From Modestobacter sp. Leaf380 (lineage in GTDB: Bacteria > Actinomycetota > Actinomycetes > Mycobacteriales > Geodermatophilaceae): a DNA stretch of 64,000 bases. Below are positions 36,843 to 45,986 of this stretch, piece after piece. The stretch is taken from the NCBI RefSeq assembly GCF_001424485.1, contig NZ_LMQC01000012.1, positions 395,012 through 459,011 of the forward strand, written 5' to 3'. Numbering within the stretch: position 1 is the stretch's first letter; each line of letters begins with the position of its first letter. Made by a program: the position numbers and the translations under genes. Below the pieces are notes generated by a model. The model ran no database searches. It had not been told where the DNA came from and saw nothing but the letters and a program-made list of their open reading frames with translations.

Positions 36843-38240
36843 TCAGGGCTGCCAGCTGCCCGTCGCGATGACCACGATCCCGGGGTCGGGCAGGTCGGGG
36901 ATCTCGAAGAACCGCACCGCCGGGCCGCTGACCTCGGGGAACTGGGCCACCAGGGACTCCGCCGCCTGCTGCTGGGCGGTGTCGCCCTCGGTGTAGTAGA
37001 CGGTCGTGGTGGCGACGTCCTGCGAGCTGTAGGCGCCCAGCGTGCGGATCTCCCAGCCGCCGCCGGTGAGGGCGTCACCGATGTCGGCGGCCAACCCGGA
37101 GATGCCGGCGCTGTTGAGCACCGAGACCGGCGCGAAGACCGGACCGGTGGCCACCGGCGCCGCCGCCGTGGTCGGTGCGGGTGCGGCGGCCGGGGCCGGG
37201 GTGGTCGTGGCGGCCGCGGAGGTGGTCGGCGCCGGCCGGCTGGCAGAGGCCTCGCCGGTGTCCGGTCGGGAGAACGACCACACCGACAGCAGCACCAGGG
37301 CCACGACGACGACGGCGACGAGCCCGATCACCAGGCCACGGGACCCGCGGCGGCGGTCCTCCTCGTCCGGGACCGGCAACGCGGTGACGCCGCGTCGGCG
37401 TTCCTCGCGGCGCCGGACGGCGTCGGCGGCCTGTCGCTCGGCCCGGCCCGCGGCACGGCCGCCGACCGGTCCGGTGCCCGGACCCGTCGAGGGCCCGGGG
37501 CCCGTCGCGGGGCCGGGGCCCGTCGCCGGGCCGGGACCGGTGGCGGGACCGGAGGCGGGGTGGGGCACGGGTGGTGTGGGACCGGTGGTGGCGGTCCGGT
37601 CGCCTGCCCGGGTGGCACCACCGGCTCGGGCCGGTGGCGGCGGGGCGGGCCGCGCGTCGGCCCGGGGACCGGTCGCCCGGGTGCCCGGGCCGCCCGGGCC
37701 GGTGGCCGCCGGCTGCTCGGCGGGGGTGGGCGGCCCCGGGGTCGCCGCCCACGTGGGCAGGCTCGACCTGCCCGGTGCGCGCCCGGCCGGGGGGCGGGCC
37801 GCGGCGAGCGGGTCCACCGTGGTGCTGGGGCCGGCCACCGGCGGCGTGGTGTCCGGGCCCCGGCGGCCCGGCGGGGCCGGCTGCGGGATCGGCACGGCCG
37901 AGGTGGTCGGGCCACCGGCGGCGGGCGGCCGTCCCGGCGGCGGTGTCTGGCCGGCGGGTGCGGGGACGGCGGGTGCGGGGACGGCGGGTGCGGCGTCGGC
38001 GCTGCGGGAGGGTGGCGGGGGCGGGGTGGGCCGCACAGCACGCACCGGACGCCCGGACAGCGGGTCCTCCCCCGGGGGCAGCAGTCCCTCGCGACGCCGC
38101 TCGGCGCGGGTGCGACGCCCCAGGGTGGTCAGCTGGTCGTCGTCGGGGCGAGGGGCGGACGGGTCGTCGTCGCCGACCGGACGACCGGGGTCACCGTCCG
38201 CCGGGCTCAGCTCACCGTCCGGTGTCCCATGCCTCCCCAC
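36843..38240 (-). CDS. LytR C-terminal domain protein with long disordered N-terminus
   Basis: A 465-residue single-pass membrane protein. The first 270 residues are Pro/Ala/Gly/Thr-rich and disordered, including repeats of TGPGPA; a membrane helix (GLVIGLVAVVVVALVLLSVW) is near residues 300-320; a LytR_C domain (VSVLNSAGISGLAADIGDAL, VATTTVYYTEGDTAQQQAAE, VVIATG) closes the protein. It resembles the Rv0431-type protein and is 21 bases downstream of a DUF3263 gene, the Rv0430 neighbour. Likely cell-envelope role, unproven. GTG has TAGGGT (complement of 38249-38254) 8 bases upstream. Confidence 0.8.
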   Translation of the reverse strand: MGRHGTPDGELSPADGDPGRPVGDDDPSAPRPDDDQLTTLGRRTRAERRREGLLPPGEDPLSGRPVRAVRPTPPPPPSRSADAAPAVPAPAVPAPAGQTPPPGRPPAAGGPTTSAVPIPQPAPPGRRGPDTTPPVAGPSTTVDPLAAARPPAGRAPGRSSLPTWAATPGPPTPAEQPAATGPGGPGTRATGPRADARPAPPPPARAGGATRAGDRTATTGPTPPVPHPASGPATGPGPATGPGPATGPGPSTGPGTGPVGGRAAGRAERQAADAVRRREERRRGVTALPVPDEEDRRRGSRGLVIGLVAVVVVALVLLSVWSFSRPDTGEASASRPAPTTSAAATTTPAPAAAPAPTTAAAPVATGPVFAPVSVLNSAGISGLAADIGDALTGGGWEIRTLGAYSSQDVATTTVYYTEGDTAQQQAAESLVAQFPEVSGPAVRFFEIPDLPDPGIVVIATGSWQP

Positions 38241-38261
38241 GGTGACCGACCCTAGTCGCCT

Positions 38262-38612
38262 CTAGAGGTCGATGCCCAGGGTGCGGGCCGAGCGCTGCCG
38301 CTGGCGGGTGGCCCGCATCCGGCGCAGCCGGCGCACCAGCAGCGGGTCGGCGGCCAGCGCCTCGGGCCGGTCGATGACGGTGTTGAGCACCTGGTAGTAC
38401 CGGGTCGCCGAGAGGCCGAACTGCTCCTTGATGGCGGCCTCCTTCGCCCCGGCGTACCGCCACCACTGCCGCTCGAACGCCAGCACGTCGCGCTCCCGCC
38501 GCGGCAGCCCGGAGGACTCGCCGACGAGGCCGTCGCCGTCCACGTCACCGGTCGCGTCCGAGGCGTGGAGCGAGGTGTGGAGCGGGGTGGCGGGGGCGGC
38601 GTCGCTGCTCAT
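38262..38612 (-). CDS. DUF3263 helix-turn-helix protein
   Basis: A 116-residue protein with an acidic N-terminus and the DUF3263 core RRERDVLAFERQWWRYAGAKEAAI, FGLSATRYYQVLNTVIDRPE and LVRRLRRMRATRQRQR, a helix-turn-helix-like domain conserved in actinobacteria (Rv0430-like). The ATG has GGAGG upstream. It is transcribed with the LytR_C gene. DNA binding is likely but targets are unknown. Confidence 0.87.
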   Translation of the reverse strand: MSSDAAPATPLHTSLHASDATGDVDGDGLVGESSGLPRRERDVLAFERQWWRYAGAKEAAIKEQFGLSATRYYQVLNTVIDRPEALAADPLLVRRLRRMRATRQRQRSARTLGIDL

Positions 38613-38680
38613 CGGTGGGGGGTCCTCCAGGTCTGGCGGGGAAGCTCGGCGGGCGGTCGCAGGGCGTGCGGGACCGGGGT

Positions 38681-38718
38681 CGCCGAGGGGGTGAGACCCG
38701 ACGCTAACCCCCTCGGCG
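38681..38718. repeat. 12-bp inverted repeat upstream of DUF3263 gene
   Basis: CGCCGAGGGGGT (38681-38692) and ACCCCCTCGGCG (38707-38718) with a 14-base loop lie 69-106 bases before the DUF3263 start codon. It may be an operator or the end of transcription from the other side. The remaining 150 bases up to 38863 show nothing recognisable. Confidence 0.6.
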
Positions 38719-38863
38719 GGGGCCCGCAGGGACCCGGTGAGTGCGCGTCCGCACCACCCGCACCCTCCGGTCCACGGCCCCCAGTGGCGTCACCGAGAGC
38801 CATCGGACGACTCCGTCCCCGACCCGCTGACGACGGTGCCACGACCCTCTGACAACTCCGGCC

Positions 38864-39778
38864 TCAGAGGCCGGCGGGCACCGGTTCGGGCGCTGTCCGC
38901 CGCTGCGCGCGGGCCGCCCGCAGGCTGTCGACGGTGAAGACCGCCAGGGCCAGCCAGACCACGGCGAAACCCACCAGCCGGGCCGGCGGCATGGGCTCGC
39001 CGTAGACGAACACGCCGATGGCCAGCTGCATCAGCGGGGTCAGGTACTGCAGCAGGCCCACCGTGGACAGCGGGACCCGCCGGGTGGACGCGGCGAAGAG
39101 CAGCAGCGGGATCGCGGTGGCGACCCCCGAGCTCAGCAGCAGCAGGACGTGCCCGCCCCCGGCGTCGCCGACGGTGCCGGTCCCCCGGGTCTGCAGCACC
39201 CCGATGACCACCAGCGCAGGGACCACGAGCACCAGCGTCTCCAGCAGCAGGCCCGGCGCGGCCTCCACCCGGACCAGCTTCTTCATCAGCCCGTAGGTGG
39301 CGAAGGTGCCGGCCAGCAACAGCGCGATCCAGGGCGGCCGGCCGTGGTCGACGGTGAGGACCACGACCGCCAGCGCCGCGATCCCCACGGCGAGCCACTG
39401 GAGCTTGCGCAGCCGCTCCCGGAAGACCGCCACGCCCAGCAGGACGCTCACCAGCGGGTTGACGAAGTACCCGAGGGAGGTCTCCACCACGTGGCCGGAG
39501 TTGACCGCGATCACGAAGGTCAGCCAGTTGCCGGTGATCAGCACCGCGGCGACGGCGAGGACCAGCATCGTGCGCCGGTCGACCACCGCCCGACGCACCA
39601 GGGTCCACTTGCGCAGCACCGTCAGCAGGACGGCCACGAACACCAGCGACCAGACGATCCGGTGCGCCACGATCTCCACGCCCTGCGCGGGTTCCAGCAG
39701 CGGGAAGTACAGCGGGAAGAGGCCCCACAGCCCGTAGGCGGCCAGGCCCATCAGGACCCCGGCGCGTTGCTCGCTCAC
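38864..39778 (-). CDS. rarD: EamA family transporter RarD
   Basis: A 304-residue drug/metabolite-type transporter with ten predicted helices and RarD-type motifs GLAAYGLWGLFPLYFPLL, EIVAHRIVWS, NSGHVVETSLGYFVNPLVSVLLGV and LLQYLTPLMQLAIGVFVYGE. Substrate unknown (chloramphenicol sensitivity gene family in E. coli). The GTG has TAGGGT (complement of 39785-39790) 6 bases upstream and no ribosome binding site. Confidence 0.87.
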   Translation of the reverse strand: MSEQRAGVLMGLAAYGLWGLFPLYFPLLEPAQGVEIVAHRIVWSLVFVAVLLTVLRKWTLVRRAVVDRRTMLVLAVAAVLITGNWLTFVIAVNSGHVVETSLGYFVNPLVSVLLGVAVFRERLRKLQWLAVGIAALAVVVLTVDHGRPPWIALLLAGTFATYGLMKKLVRVEAAPGLLLETLVLVVPALVVIGVLQTRGTGTVGDAGGGHVLLLLSSGVATAIPLLLFAASTRRVPLSTVGLLQYLTPLMQLAIGVFVYGEPMPPARLVGFAVVWLALAVFTVDSLRAARAQRRTAPEPVPAGL

Positions 39779-39804
39779 GGCCGCACCCTAGGCGCCCGGT
39801 GTCG

Positions 39805-40815
39805 TCAGCCGCGGCGCCGCCGCAGCAACGCCGCCACTCCCCCGGCCAGGCCCGCACCGGCCACCGCGGCGACCGTGCCGTGGTACCTGCTGGCCCAGAT
39901 CTGGGCGTCCCAGGTCCACTGCTGGTCGGTGAACCGGCCCTCGGCGCCGAAGTCCCGGCCGCCCTCGCCGTCGGCGGGCTCGTACAGGTTCGCCGGGTCC
40001 GCGGGCGAGGCGTCGACGTCGGTGAGCTGGCCCTCGATGCCGCCACGGGCCAGGTACCAGTCCATGAACTGGGGCCACACCTCGGCGCCCAGCACCGTGT
40101 AGACCGTCGGGGTGCCGATCCACCAGGCGCGCCGGCGCGGGTGCTCCGCGGCGTGCACCATCACCCGGCCCATCAGCTCCGGGGAGTAGATGGGGGCCAC
40201 CGGCTGCGGCCGCTTCGGCATCTTGTTCAGCACCCAGCTGAACTGCGGGGTGTTGACCCCGGGCAGGTCCACCCGGGTCACGTGCACGTTGCTGCCCTCC
40301 GCCCTCAGCTCGGTCAGCAGCGACTCGGTGAACCCCTTCACCGCGTGCTTGGCCCCGCAGTAGGCGCTCTGCAGCGGGATGCCGCGGCGACCCAGCGCCG
40401 ACCCGGTCTGCACCACGACGCCCCGGTCCCGGGGGCGCATCCGGCGCAGCGCGGCCATCGTGCCGTGCACGAACCCCAGGTAGCTGACCTCGGTCACCCG
40501 GGCGTACTCGGCGGGGGTGAGCTCGGCGAACGGGGCGAAGACCGCGGTGAAGGCCACGTTGACCCAGACGTCGATCTCGCCCAGCTCGGCCTCCACCCGG
40601 GACGCGGCGGCCTCGACCGCGTCGGCGTCGGCGACGTCGACCGGCACGACGAGCGGCGTGCCACCCGCGGCGCGGACCTCCTCGGCCGCGGCGGCCAGCC
40701 CGACCTCGCCGCGGGCCAGCAGCGCCACCCGGTCACCACGCCGGGCGAACGCGACCGCGGTGGCCCGCCCGATGCCGCCGCTGGCGCCCGTGACGACGAC
40801 CACCTGACCACTCAC
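39805..40815 (-). CDS. Short-chain dehydrogenase with extended C-terminus
   Basis: A 336-residue SDR. The NAD(P) motif TGASGGIG is near the start, VNVAFTAVFAPFAEL holds the NxxA-type motif, and the active site YCGAKH (Y-x-x-x-K) is present with the Ser in TGSALGRRG. Unlike typical 250-residue SDRs there are about 80 extra C-terminal residues ending in a hydrophobic helix (TVAAVAGAGLAGGVAALL) and RRRR, probably a membrane anchor. GTG chosen where homology begins. Divergent from the Na+/H+ antiporter gene. Confidence 0.82.
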   Translation of the reverse strand: MSGQVVVVTGASGGIGRATAVAFARRGDRVALLARGEVGLAAAAEEVRAAGGTPLVVPVDVADADAVEAAASRVEAELGEIDVWVNVAFTAVFAPFAELTPAEYARVTEVSYLGFVHGTMAALRRMRPRDRGVVVQTGSALGRRGIPLQSAYCGAKHAVKGFTESLLTELRAEGSNVHVTRVDLPGVNTPQFSWVLNKMPKRPQPVAPIYSPELMGRVMVHAAEHPRRRAWWIGTPTVYTVLGAEVWPQFMDWYLARGGIEGQLTDVDASPADPANLYEPADGEGGRDFGAEGRFTDQQWTWDAQIWASRYHGTVAAVAGAGLAGGVAALLRRRRG

Positions 40816-40976
40816 GCGTGGACCTGCTCGTGCTCGGACATGCTGGACTCCTGACGGCGGTGGCCCCCACGGGCTGCGGGACTCCTCCCGGGGATGCACC
40901 GTCGAGGGGGACCCCCAAACCAGCGGCGCCCCCGACGACGGCCCCGGCGCCACGACCGCACGAGGAGAGGGGCCCC

Positions 40977-42614
40977 GTGGAGGGCGCACAGCTGCTGGCA
41001 CTGGCCGTGGGTGCGATCGCGGTGGCCGCGGCCGCCCGCCGACTGGGCTGGCAGGCACCGCTGCTGCTGGTGCTGGTCGGCTTCGTGGCCAGCTACGTGC
41101 CCGGCGTCCCGGAGTTCGCCATCGACGGCGACCTGCTGCTGGCCGTGGTGCTGCCACCACTGCTGTACTCGGCGGCACTCGAGGTCTCCTACGCCGACTT
41201 CCGGGCCCTGCTGCGCCCGATCGTGCAGCTGGGCGTGGTGCTCGTCGTCGTCACCGCGGTGGTGGTGGCGCTCGTCGCGCACTGGGTGGTGCCCGGGCTG
41301 CCGCTGCCCGCGGCGCTGGTGCTGGGCGCGGTCGTCGCCCCGCCGGACGCCGTCTCCGCCGCCGCGATCGGCCGCCAGCTGGGCCTGCCCCGTCCGGTGA
41401 TGACGGTGCTCTCGGGCGAGAGCCTGATCAACGACGCCGCGTCGCTCACCTTCTACAAGGTGGCGCTGGCCGCGGTGTTCGGCGTCGGCGGCGGGGTGCT
41501 CGGGCTGGACTGGGGCGTGGCGGCGGAGACCTTCGGGCTGGCGGTCGGGGTCGGCGTCGCCCTCGGCCTGCTCATCGGCGTCGTCGTGCACGCCCTGCGG
41601 CTGCGCCTGAACGACCCGGTGGTGACGTCGGTGCTGGGTCTGGTGGTCCCCTTCGCCGCCTACCTGCTCGCCGAGGAGCTGGAGGGGTCCGGTGTGCTGG
41701 CGGTGGTCGCCGCGGGGCTCTACCTGGGGCACAAGTCCCCCGAGGCCGGGTACGCCAGCCGGCTGCAGGAACGCCCGCTGTGGAGCTCGCTGGACCTGCT
41801 GCTGCAGGCCGTGGTGTTCGCGCTGATCGGGCTGCAGCTGCGCTACGTCGTGGAGTCGGTGGAGGCCTCGCAGCGGTCCAACAGCGCCCTGGTGGGGGCC
41901 GCGCTGGCGGTGCTGGGGACGGCGATCGTCGTCCGGCCGCTGTTCGTCTTCGCCGTCGAGGCGCTGCGCCGGCTCCCCCGGCCGTGGGCCCGGCGGTCCT
42001 CCCGGTCGCACCGGCCCGGCTGGCGGCACCAGGCGGTCATCTCCTGGACCGGCATGCGGGGGGTGGTGACGCTGGCCGCGGCCGCCGCGGTGCCGGCGGA
42101 CTTCCCCGACCGCGACGTGCTGCAGCTGCTGGCCTTCACCGCCGCGATCGGCACCCTGTTGTTGCAGGGCCTGACCCTGCCGTGGCTGATCCGCCGCCTG
42201 GACGTGCAGGACCCCGACCAGGCCCGCCGGGACGCCGAGGCCGAGGTGCACCTGGCCGAGCGGGCGACCGCGGCGGCGATGGAGCGGATCGCCGAGGTCG
42301 AGCAGGAGCTCGCCGAGCGGGTCGGCCCCGAGCGTGCCCACGCCGTGGCCGAGCGCATCCGCGGCCCGCTGCTGGCCCGGGCCCGGTCGATGTCGGCCTC
42401 GGTCCGCGCCGAGGAGCGGGAGGACGCCGACCGCAGCCGCACGCGCGCGCAGGTGTTCCACCGGGTGCGCCAGGAGATCATCGAGGTGCAGCGCCGGGTG
42501 CTGATGGAGGAGCGCGACAAGGGCCACCTGGACGACGAGGTGATGCGGGCGGTGCTGCAGGAGCTGGACTACGAGGAGGCCGCGACCGCCAACTCCTGGG
42601 TCGGCCGGCTCTGA
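40977..42614 (+). CDS. Na+/H+ antiporter (CPA1/NhaP-type)
   Basis: A 545-residue monovalent cation:proton antiporter with about 12 helices and a 130-residue charged, helical cytoplasmic tail. The ion-translocating region VVAPPDAVSAAAIG and GESLINDAASL (conserved ND) and TGMRGVVTLAAAAAVP are intact. GTG has GAGGAGAGG about 8 bases upstream; an in-frame start 160 bases earlier lacks homology. It should help pH and Na+ homeostasis. Confidence 0.88.
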   Translation: MEGAQLLALAVGAIAVAAAARRLGWQAPLLLVLVGFVASYVPGVPEFAIDGDLLLAVVLPPLLYSAALEVSYADFRALLRPIVQLGVVLVVVTAVVVALVAHWVVPGLPLPAALVLGAVVAPPDAVSAAAIGRQLGLPRPVMTVLSGESLINDAASLTFYKVALAAVFGVGGGVLGLDWGVAAETFGLAVGVGVALGLLIGVVVHALRLRLNDPVVTSVLGLVVPFAAYLLAEELEGSGVLAVVAAGLYLGHKSPEAGYASRLQERPLWSSLDLLLQAVVFALIGLQLRYVVESVEASQRSNSALVGAALAVLGTAIVVRPLFVFAVEALRRLPRPWARRSSRSHRPGWRHQAVISWTGMRGVVTLAAAAAVPADFPDRDVLQLLAFTAAIGTLLLQGLTLPWLIRRLDVQDPDQARRDAEAEVHLAERATAAAMERIAEVEQELAERVGPERAHAVAERIRGPLLARARSMSASVRAEEREDADRSRTRAQVFHRVRQEIIEVQRRVLMEERDKGHLDDEVMRAVLQELDYEEAATANSWVGRL

Positions 42615-42624
42615 CCCCCGGGTG

Positions 42625-43323
42625 TCAGAGACCCAGCAGCAGGCCGACCACGAGCCCGGCCACCAGCAGACCCACGATCGTCAGCGCCTTGGGCGTGGCG
42701 CCGCTCTTCCCGTTGGCCGGTGCGCCCGGCAGCGTCGGCATGCCCCAGACCCCCGCCGCACCGACCGGTACCACGTAGCGGCGCTGCTGCTGGCCGTCCC
42801 ACACCGCGCGCCCGACCGCGTCGAAGGCCGGCTGCCCGGCCTTGACGAGGTGCTTGGCGTCGAAGGACACCCCTCCGGCGTCGTCGCGCAGCTGCACGGT
42901 CACCGACCTGGCGGCCACCGCGGACGTGACCGCGGTGAGCCGGGCGAGGTCCACGCCCTGCCTGCCCAGCAGCCCGGTGCCGACGAGGACCCGCCCGTCG
43001 CAGCGCAGGGCGAACACGGTGTCCTGCCACACCGCCGTCATCGCCAGCAGCGCCGCGATCGCGGGCAGGAACCACAGCACCGCCTCGAACTTGCCGGCCT
43101 CGTGCAGCGCGGTCTCGTACCCGCCGAAGACCGCCAGCCCGACCAGGGCGACGCCGAGGGCCACCAGGCCGATCGCGCGCACCCCGGCCGACACCCGCGG
43201 CGGGGGTCCCAGCGGGGCGGGCTGGGGGAACGACTGCCCGTACGGCGGCTGGCCGTAGGAGGGCTGACCGTAGGAGGGCTGGCCGTCGGAGGGCTGGCCG
43301 TACGGGGGCTGGGGCGGCTGCAC
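42625..43323 (-). CDS. Membrane protein with N-terminal GQPSYGQP repeats (232 aa)
   Basis: Not assignable to a named family. The first 40 residues are QPxYGQP repeats, then two helices (GVRAIGLVALGVALVGLAVF and AVLWFLPAIAALLAMTAV), a 100-residue beta-rich region resembling a PH-like domain (FALRCDGRVLVGTGLLGRQG, SVTVQLRDDAGGVSFDAKHL), and a final helix (LTIVGLLVAGLVVGLLLGL). GTG has CAGGAT (complement of 43330-43335) 6 bases upstream. Convergent with the antiporter gene, 10 bases away. Confidence 0.7.
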   Translation of the reverse strand: MQPPQPPYGQPSDGQPSYGQPSYGQPPYGQSFPQPAPLGPPPRVSAGVRAIGLVALGVALVGLAVFGGYETALHEAGKFEAVLWFLPAIAALLAMTAVWQDTVFALRCDGRVLVGTGLLGRQGVDLARLTAVTSAVAARSVTVQLRDDAGGVSFDAKHLVKAGQPAFDAVGRAVWDGQQQRRYVVPVGAAGVWGMPTLPGAPANGKSGATPKALTIVGLLVAGLVVGLLLGL

Positions 43324-43372
43324 GCCGGCATCCTGGCACCCCCGGGACCCGACGGCGGTCACCCCGCGACGG

Positions 43373-43831
43373 TCAATCCTGGTCCTCCTCCGACGCGGTG
43401 AGCAGCTCCAGCACCTGGTCGACCGTGGTCGCACCGCGCAACGCGGCCGCCCGGTCGGGGTCCATCAGCACGTGGGCCAGCGCGGCGAGGACCGGCAGGT
43501 GGCCCTCGCCGGTGGCTGCGATCCCGATGACGATCTCGGCCCGGCCGTTGCCCCAGTCCACCCCGGCCGGGTAGCGGACCACGGTCAGCACGTCGGCCGC
43601 GACCCCGCCCTTGGCCGCGTTGGTGCCGTGCGGGATCGCAACGCCCTCGCCCATGTAGGTGGAGACCGACTCCTCGCGCTCGAGCATCGAGTCCACGTAC
43701 GCCTGGTCGACGGCCCCGGCGGCCAGCATCATCGCCCCGGCCTGACCGACGGCGTCGGCCTTGTCGACGGCGCGCCCGTCCAGCACGATCCGGCTGGGGT
43801 GCAGCAGCCCGGTGACCAGGTCCTCGGTCAC
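43373..43831 (-). CDS. PTS EIIA, mannitol/fructose type
   Basis: A 152-residue EIIA of the mannitol-fructose family. Phosphorylation site His68 lies in GVAIPHGTNAA, preceded by EREESVSTYMGEG. It takes phosphate from HPr and passes it to EIIB. Encoded 6 bases downstream of an EIIB gene under a DeoR regulator. No EIIC or sugar-phosphate dehydrogenase gene is present in the cluster. Confidence 0.87.
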   Translation of the reverse strand: MTEDLVTGLLHPSRIVLDGRAVDKADAVGQAGAMMLAAGAVDQAYVDSMLEREESVSTYMGEGVAIPHGTNAAKGGVAADVLTVVRYPAGVDWGNGRAEIVIGIAATGEGHLPVLAALAHVLMDPDRAAALRGATTVDQVLELLTASEEDQD

Positions 43832-43837
43832 CGCCGG

Positions 43838-44146
43838 TCAGCCCTCGATGGTGGTGCCGGCGATGATCGCGGTGACGACGCCCTCGACGGCCGGGTCACC
43901 GACGAACAGGTCGAAGGGGACGACGGGGCGCTGCCCGGCGAAGCCGCGGGCCCGGTCGGCGAGCTTGGAGTGGGTCAGCACCAGGTCGGCGTCCCCGGGG
44001 ATCGAGTCGACCGGGCTGTGCACGACGACGACGTCGCTGCCCCGCAGCCGCTTCTTGAGCTGGTTGGCCAGCAGCACGCTGCTGCCCATGCCCGCGTCAC
44101 ACGCGATGACCAGCTTGCGGACGTCGTTGCCTTCGATGCTCGCCAT
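43838..44146 (-). CDS. PTS EIIB, mannitol type
   Basis: A 102-residue free EIIB domain with phospho-Cys16 in LVIACDAGMGSSVLLANQL and a Rossmann-like fold. It usually forms part of MtlA; here it is a separate protein. It should receive phosphate from the adjacent EIIA and normally hand it to sugar on EIIC, which is absent here. Confidence 0.85.
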   Translation of the reverse strand: MASIEGNDVRKLVIACDAGMGSSVLLANQLKKRLRGSDVVVVHSPVDSIPGDADLVLTHSKLADRARGFAGQRPVVPFDLFVGDPAVEGVVTAIIAGTTIEG

Positions 44147-44212
44147 GGGACGGCGCTCCTCTGGTCTGGGGTGGTGCGGCGTTGCCGTCAGCCTCTCACC
44201 GTGCGCGACGGG

Positions 44213-44974
44213 TCACACCCGGGTCACGCGCGGCCCGACCGCGGCGAGCTCGGCGGCGGTGCGCTCGTCGAGCCCGGTGTCGGTGATGAGCAGGTCGACC
44301 GACTCGAGGTCGCCGAAGTGCGCGAAGTGGTCGTGGCCCACCTTGCTGTGGTCTGCCAGCAGCACGACCCGGCGGGCGGCGGCGATCATGGCCGTCTTGA
44401 TCGCGGCCTCGGCCGGATCGGGGGTGGTCAGCCCGCGCTCGACGGAGACGCCGTTGGTGGCCAGCAGGGCGACGTCGACGTAGACCCCGGCCAGCGCGGA
44501 CAGCGCCCAGGCGTCGACGGAGGCCAGCGTGCGCGACCGCACCCGGCCACCGAGCAGGAGCACGTTCAGGTTGGGGAACGCGGCCAGCTTGCAGGCCAGC
44601 GGCAGCGCGTTGGTCACGATGGTGAGCTCGCGGTCGGTCGGCATCAGGTCGGCCAGCCGGGCGGTCGTGGTGCCGGCGTCGATCAGCACCGCGCCGTCCT
44701 CGGGCAGCTCGGCGATCGCGGCCTTGGCGATCCGCTCCTTCTCAGCGGTGAGCACCACGTCGCGGGCGGCGACGGCGGGCTCGAAGCCCAGCCGTTCGAC
44801 CGGGATGGCGCCGCCGTGGACCCGGCGGACGACGCCGACCCGCTCCAGGGCGGTGAGGTCCTTGCGGATCGTCTCCGGAGCGACGTCGAGCTCGGCCGCC
44901 AGCTCGGTGACCTCGACCCGGCCGGCGGACCGGGCGGCCCGCAGGATGTGCTCCTGGCGTTCCTCCGCGTACAC
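44213..44974 (-). CDS. DeoR/GlpR family transcriptional regulator
   Basis: A 253-residue regulator: N-terminal winged HTH (HILRAARSAGRVEVTELAAE, VAPETIRKDLTALE, GVVRRVHGGA) and a DeoRC sugar-phosphate-binding domain (VLIDAGTTTARLADLMP, TIVTNALPLACKLA, ATNGVSVERGLTT, LLADHSKVG). GTG has GGAGGTCAC upstream, an ideal ribosome binding site. First gene of the DeoR-EIIB-EIIA unit and likely responds to a phosphorylated sugar or polyol from it. Confidence 0.87.
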   Translation of the reverse strand: MYAEERQEHILRAARSAGRVEVTELAAELDVAPETIRKDLTALERVGVVRRVHGGAIPVERLGFEPAVAARDVVLTAEKERIAKAAIAELPEDGAVLIDAGTTTARLADLMPTDRELTIVTNALPLACKLAAFPNLNVLLLGGRVRSRTLASVDAWALSALAGVYVDVALLATNGVSVERGLTTPDPAEAAIKTAMIAAARRVVLLADHSKVGHDHFAHFGDLESVDLLITDTGLDERTAAELAAVGPRVTRV

Positions 44975-45148
44975 GTGACCTCCTCGCCCGACCGACCGAT
45001 GCAGCGTGTGTCTACGGCCACAAGTGGGCTCAGTCAAGCCGCACCGGGCGGATGCGGAACTCCGAGGGCCGTTCGGGGTCCCCGGCATGCCCGGATGGGC
45101 CCGCGTCCGGTCTCCCAGCGGGCGCACAGAACGCCTACCGTTGGTCCC

Positions 45149-45544
45149 GTGCCCACGCGTCCCGGCCCCGTCCGGTGGGTCTGGTACGCCCTGGGCGGTG
45201 GACTGCCCGCGGAGCACCGCGACTGGGTGCTCGCCGACACCACCCGGCGCACCTGGGCGGTGCGACACCTGGTCCGCGCGCTCGTGCAGCTGTCCCCGGT
45301 CCTGCTGGTGGTCCTGCTCGCCGTCCCGGTGCCCTTCGGGTTCCGGGCCGCCGCGGCCGGCGGTGGGGTCTTCCTGGGCCTGCTGTTCTCCGCGGCCTAC
45401 ATGGTGGAGACCACCGAGCACCGGGCGGTGAAGGCCGGCTGGCCGCCGGGCACCGCGGCCCGGGTCCGCGCCCGGCGGGCGGAGCGCGACTCGGTGGAGA
45501 AGCACGCCCGGTACCGCCGGGACGGCGCCGGCAGCTACGACTGA
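45149..45544 (+). CDS. DUF5313 membrane protein
   Basis: A 131-residue actinobacterial DUF5313 protein: VRWVWYALGGGLPAEHRDWVLADTT then two membrane helices (LSPVLLVVLLAVPVPFGF and AGGGVFLGLLFSAAYMV) and a basic tail. Function unknown. GTG 45149 has TACCGT (45136-45141) 7 bases upstream. The much longer open frame upstream of it is antisense to the PTS genes. Confidence 0.82.
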   Translation: MPTRPGPVRWVWYALGGGLPAEHRDWVLADTTRRTWAVRHLVRALVQLSPVLLVVLLAVPVPFGFRAAAAGGGVFLGLLFSAAYMVETTEHRAVKAGWPPGTAARVRARRAERDSVEKHARYRRDGAGSYD

Positions 45545-45585
45545 CCGCCAGACTGGGGCCCCGCCCGCTCCCCCGGAGGTCCTCC

Positions 45586-45984
45586 GTGCACCCGCCCTGC
45601 CTGTCCCGACGAGCCCTGCTGGGCGCCGGCGGCCTGACCCTGACCCTCACCGCGTGCGGCGGCGTCCCCTCCGTCGAGGGGGCCGGCCCCGGGGACCCGA
45701 TCACCGCCCTGGCCGACGTGCCCGAGGAGGGCGCCCTCGACATCGAGGTCGACGGCCGCCGGGTGCTGGTGGTGCGCACCGGGGAGGACGCCGTCGTGGC
45801 CTGGGACGCCGAGTGCCCGCACCAGGGCTGCCGGGTGCGGGCACTCGTGGGCGGCGGTCTGGGCTGCCCCTGTCACGGCTCGGAGTTCGCGCCGGACACC
45901 GGCGACGTGCTGGCCGGGCCGGCGACCACCGGCCTCACGCCGCTGGCGGTGTCCGTCCGCGGCGCCGACGTGGTGCTGGGCTGA
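45586..45984 (+). CDS. Rieske [2Fe-2S] domain lipoprotein
   Basis: A 132-residue secreted Rieske protein. The N-terminus SRRALLGAGGLTLTLTAC combines a twin-arginine motif and a lipobox. The cluster motifs are CPHQGC (about residues 76-81) and CPCHGSEF (about 94-101). Ending SVRGADVVLG is typical of small actinobacterial Rieske lipoproteins. GTG has GGAGGT 6 bases upstream. It ends 2 bases from the convergent dodecin gene. Electron-transfer partner unknown. Confidence 0.85.
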   Translation: MHPPCLSRRALLGAGGLTLTLTACGGVPSVEGAGPGDPITALADVPEEGALDIEVDGRRVLVVRTGEDAVVAWDAECPHQGCRVRALVGGGLGCPCHGSEFAPDTGDVLAGPATTGLTPLAVSVRGADVVLG

Positions 45985-45986
45985 GC

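Noticed and set aside
43472..45148. Long in-frame plus-strand extension upstream of the DUF5313 start
   Set aside because: It runs antisense to the PTS IIA, IIB and DeoR genes; only the last 131 residues match DUF5313 and have a promoter.
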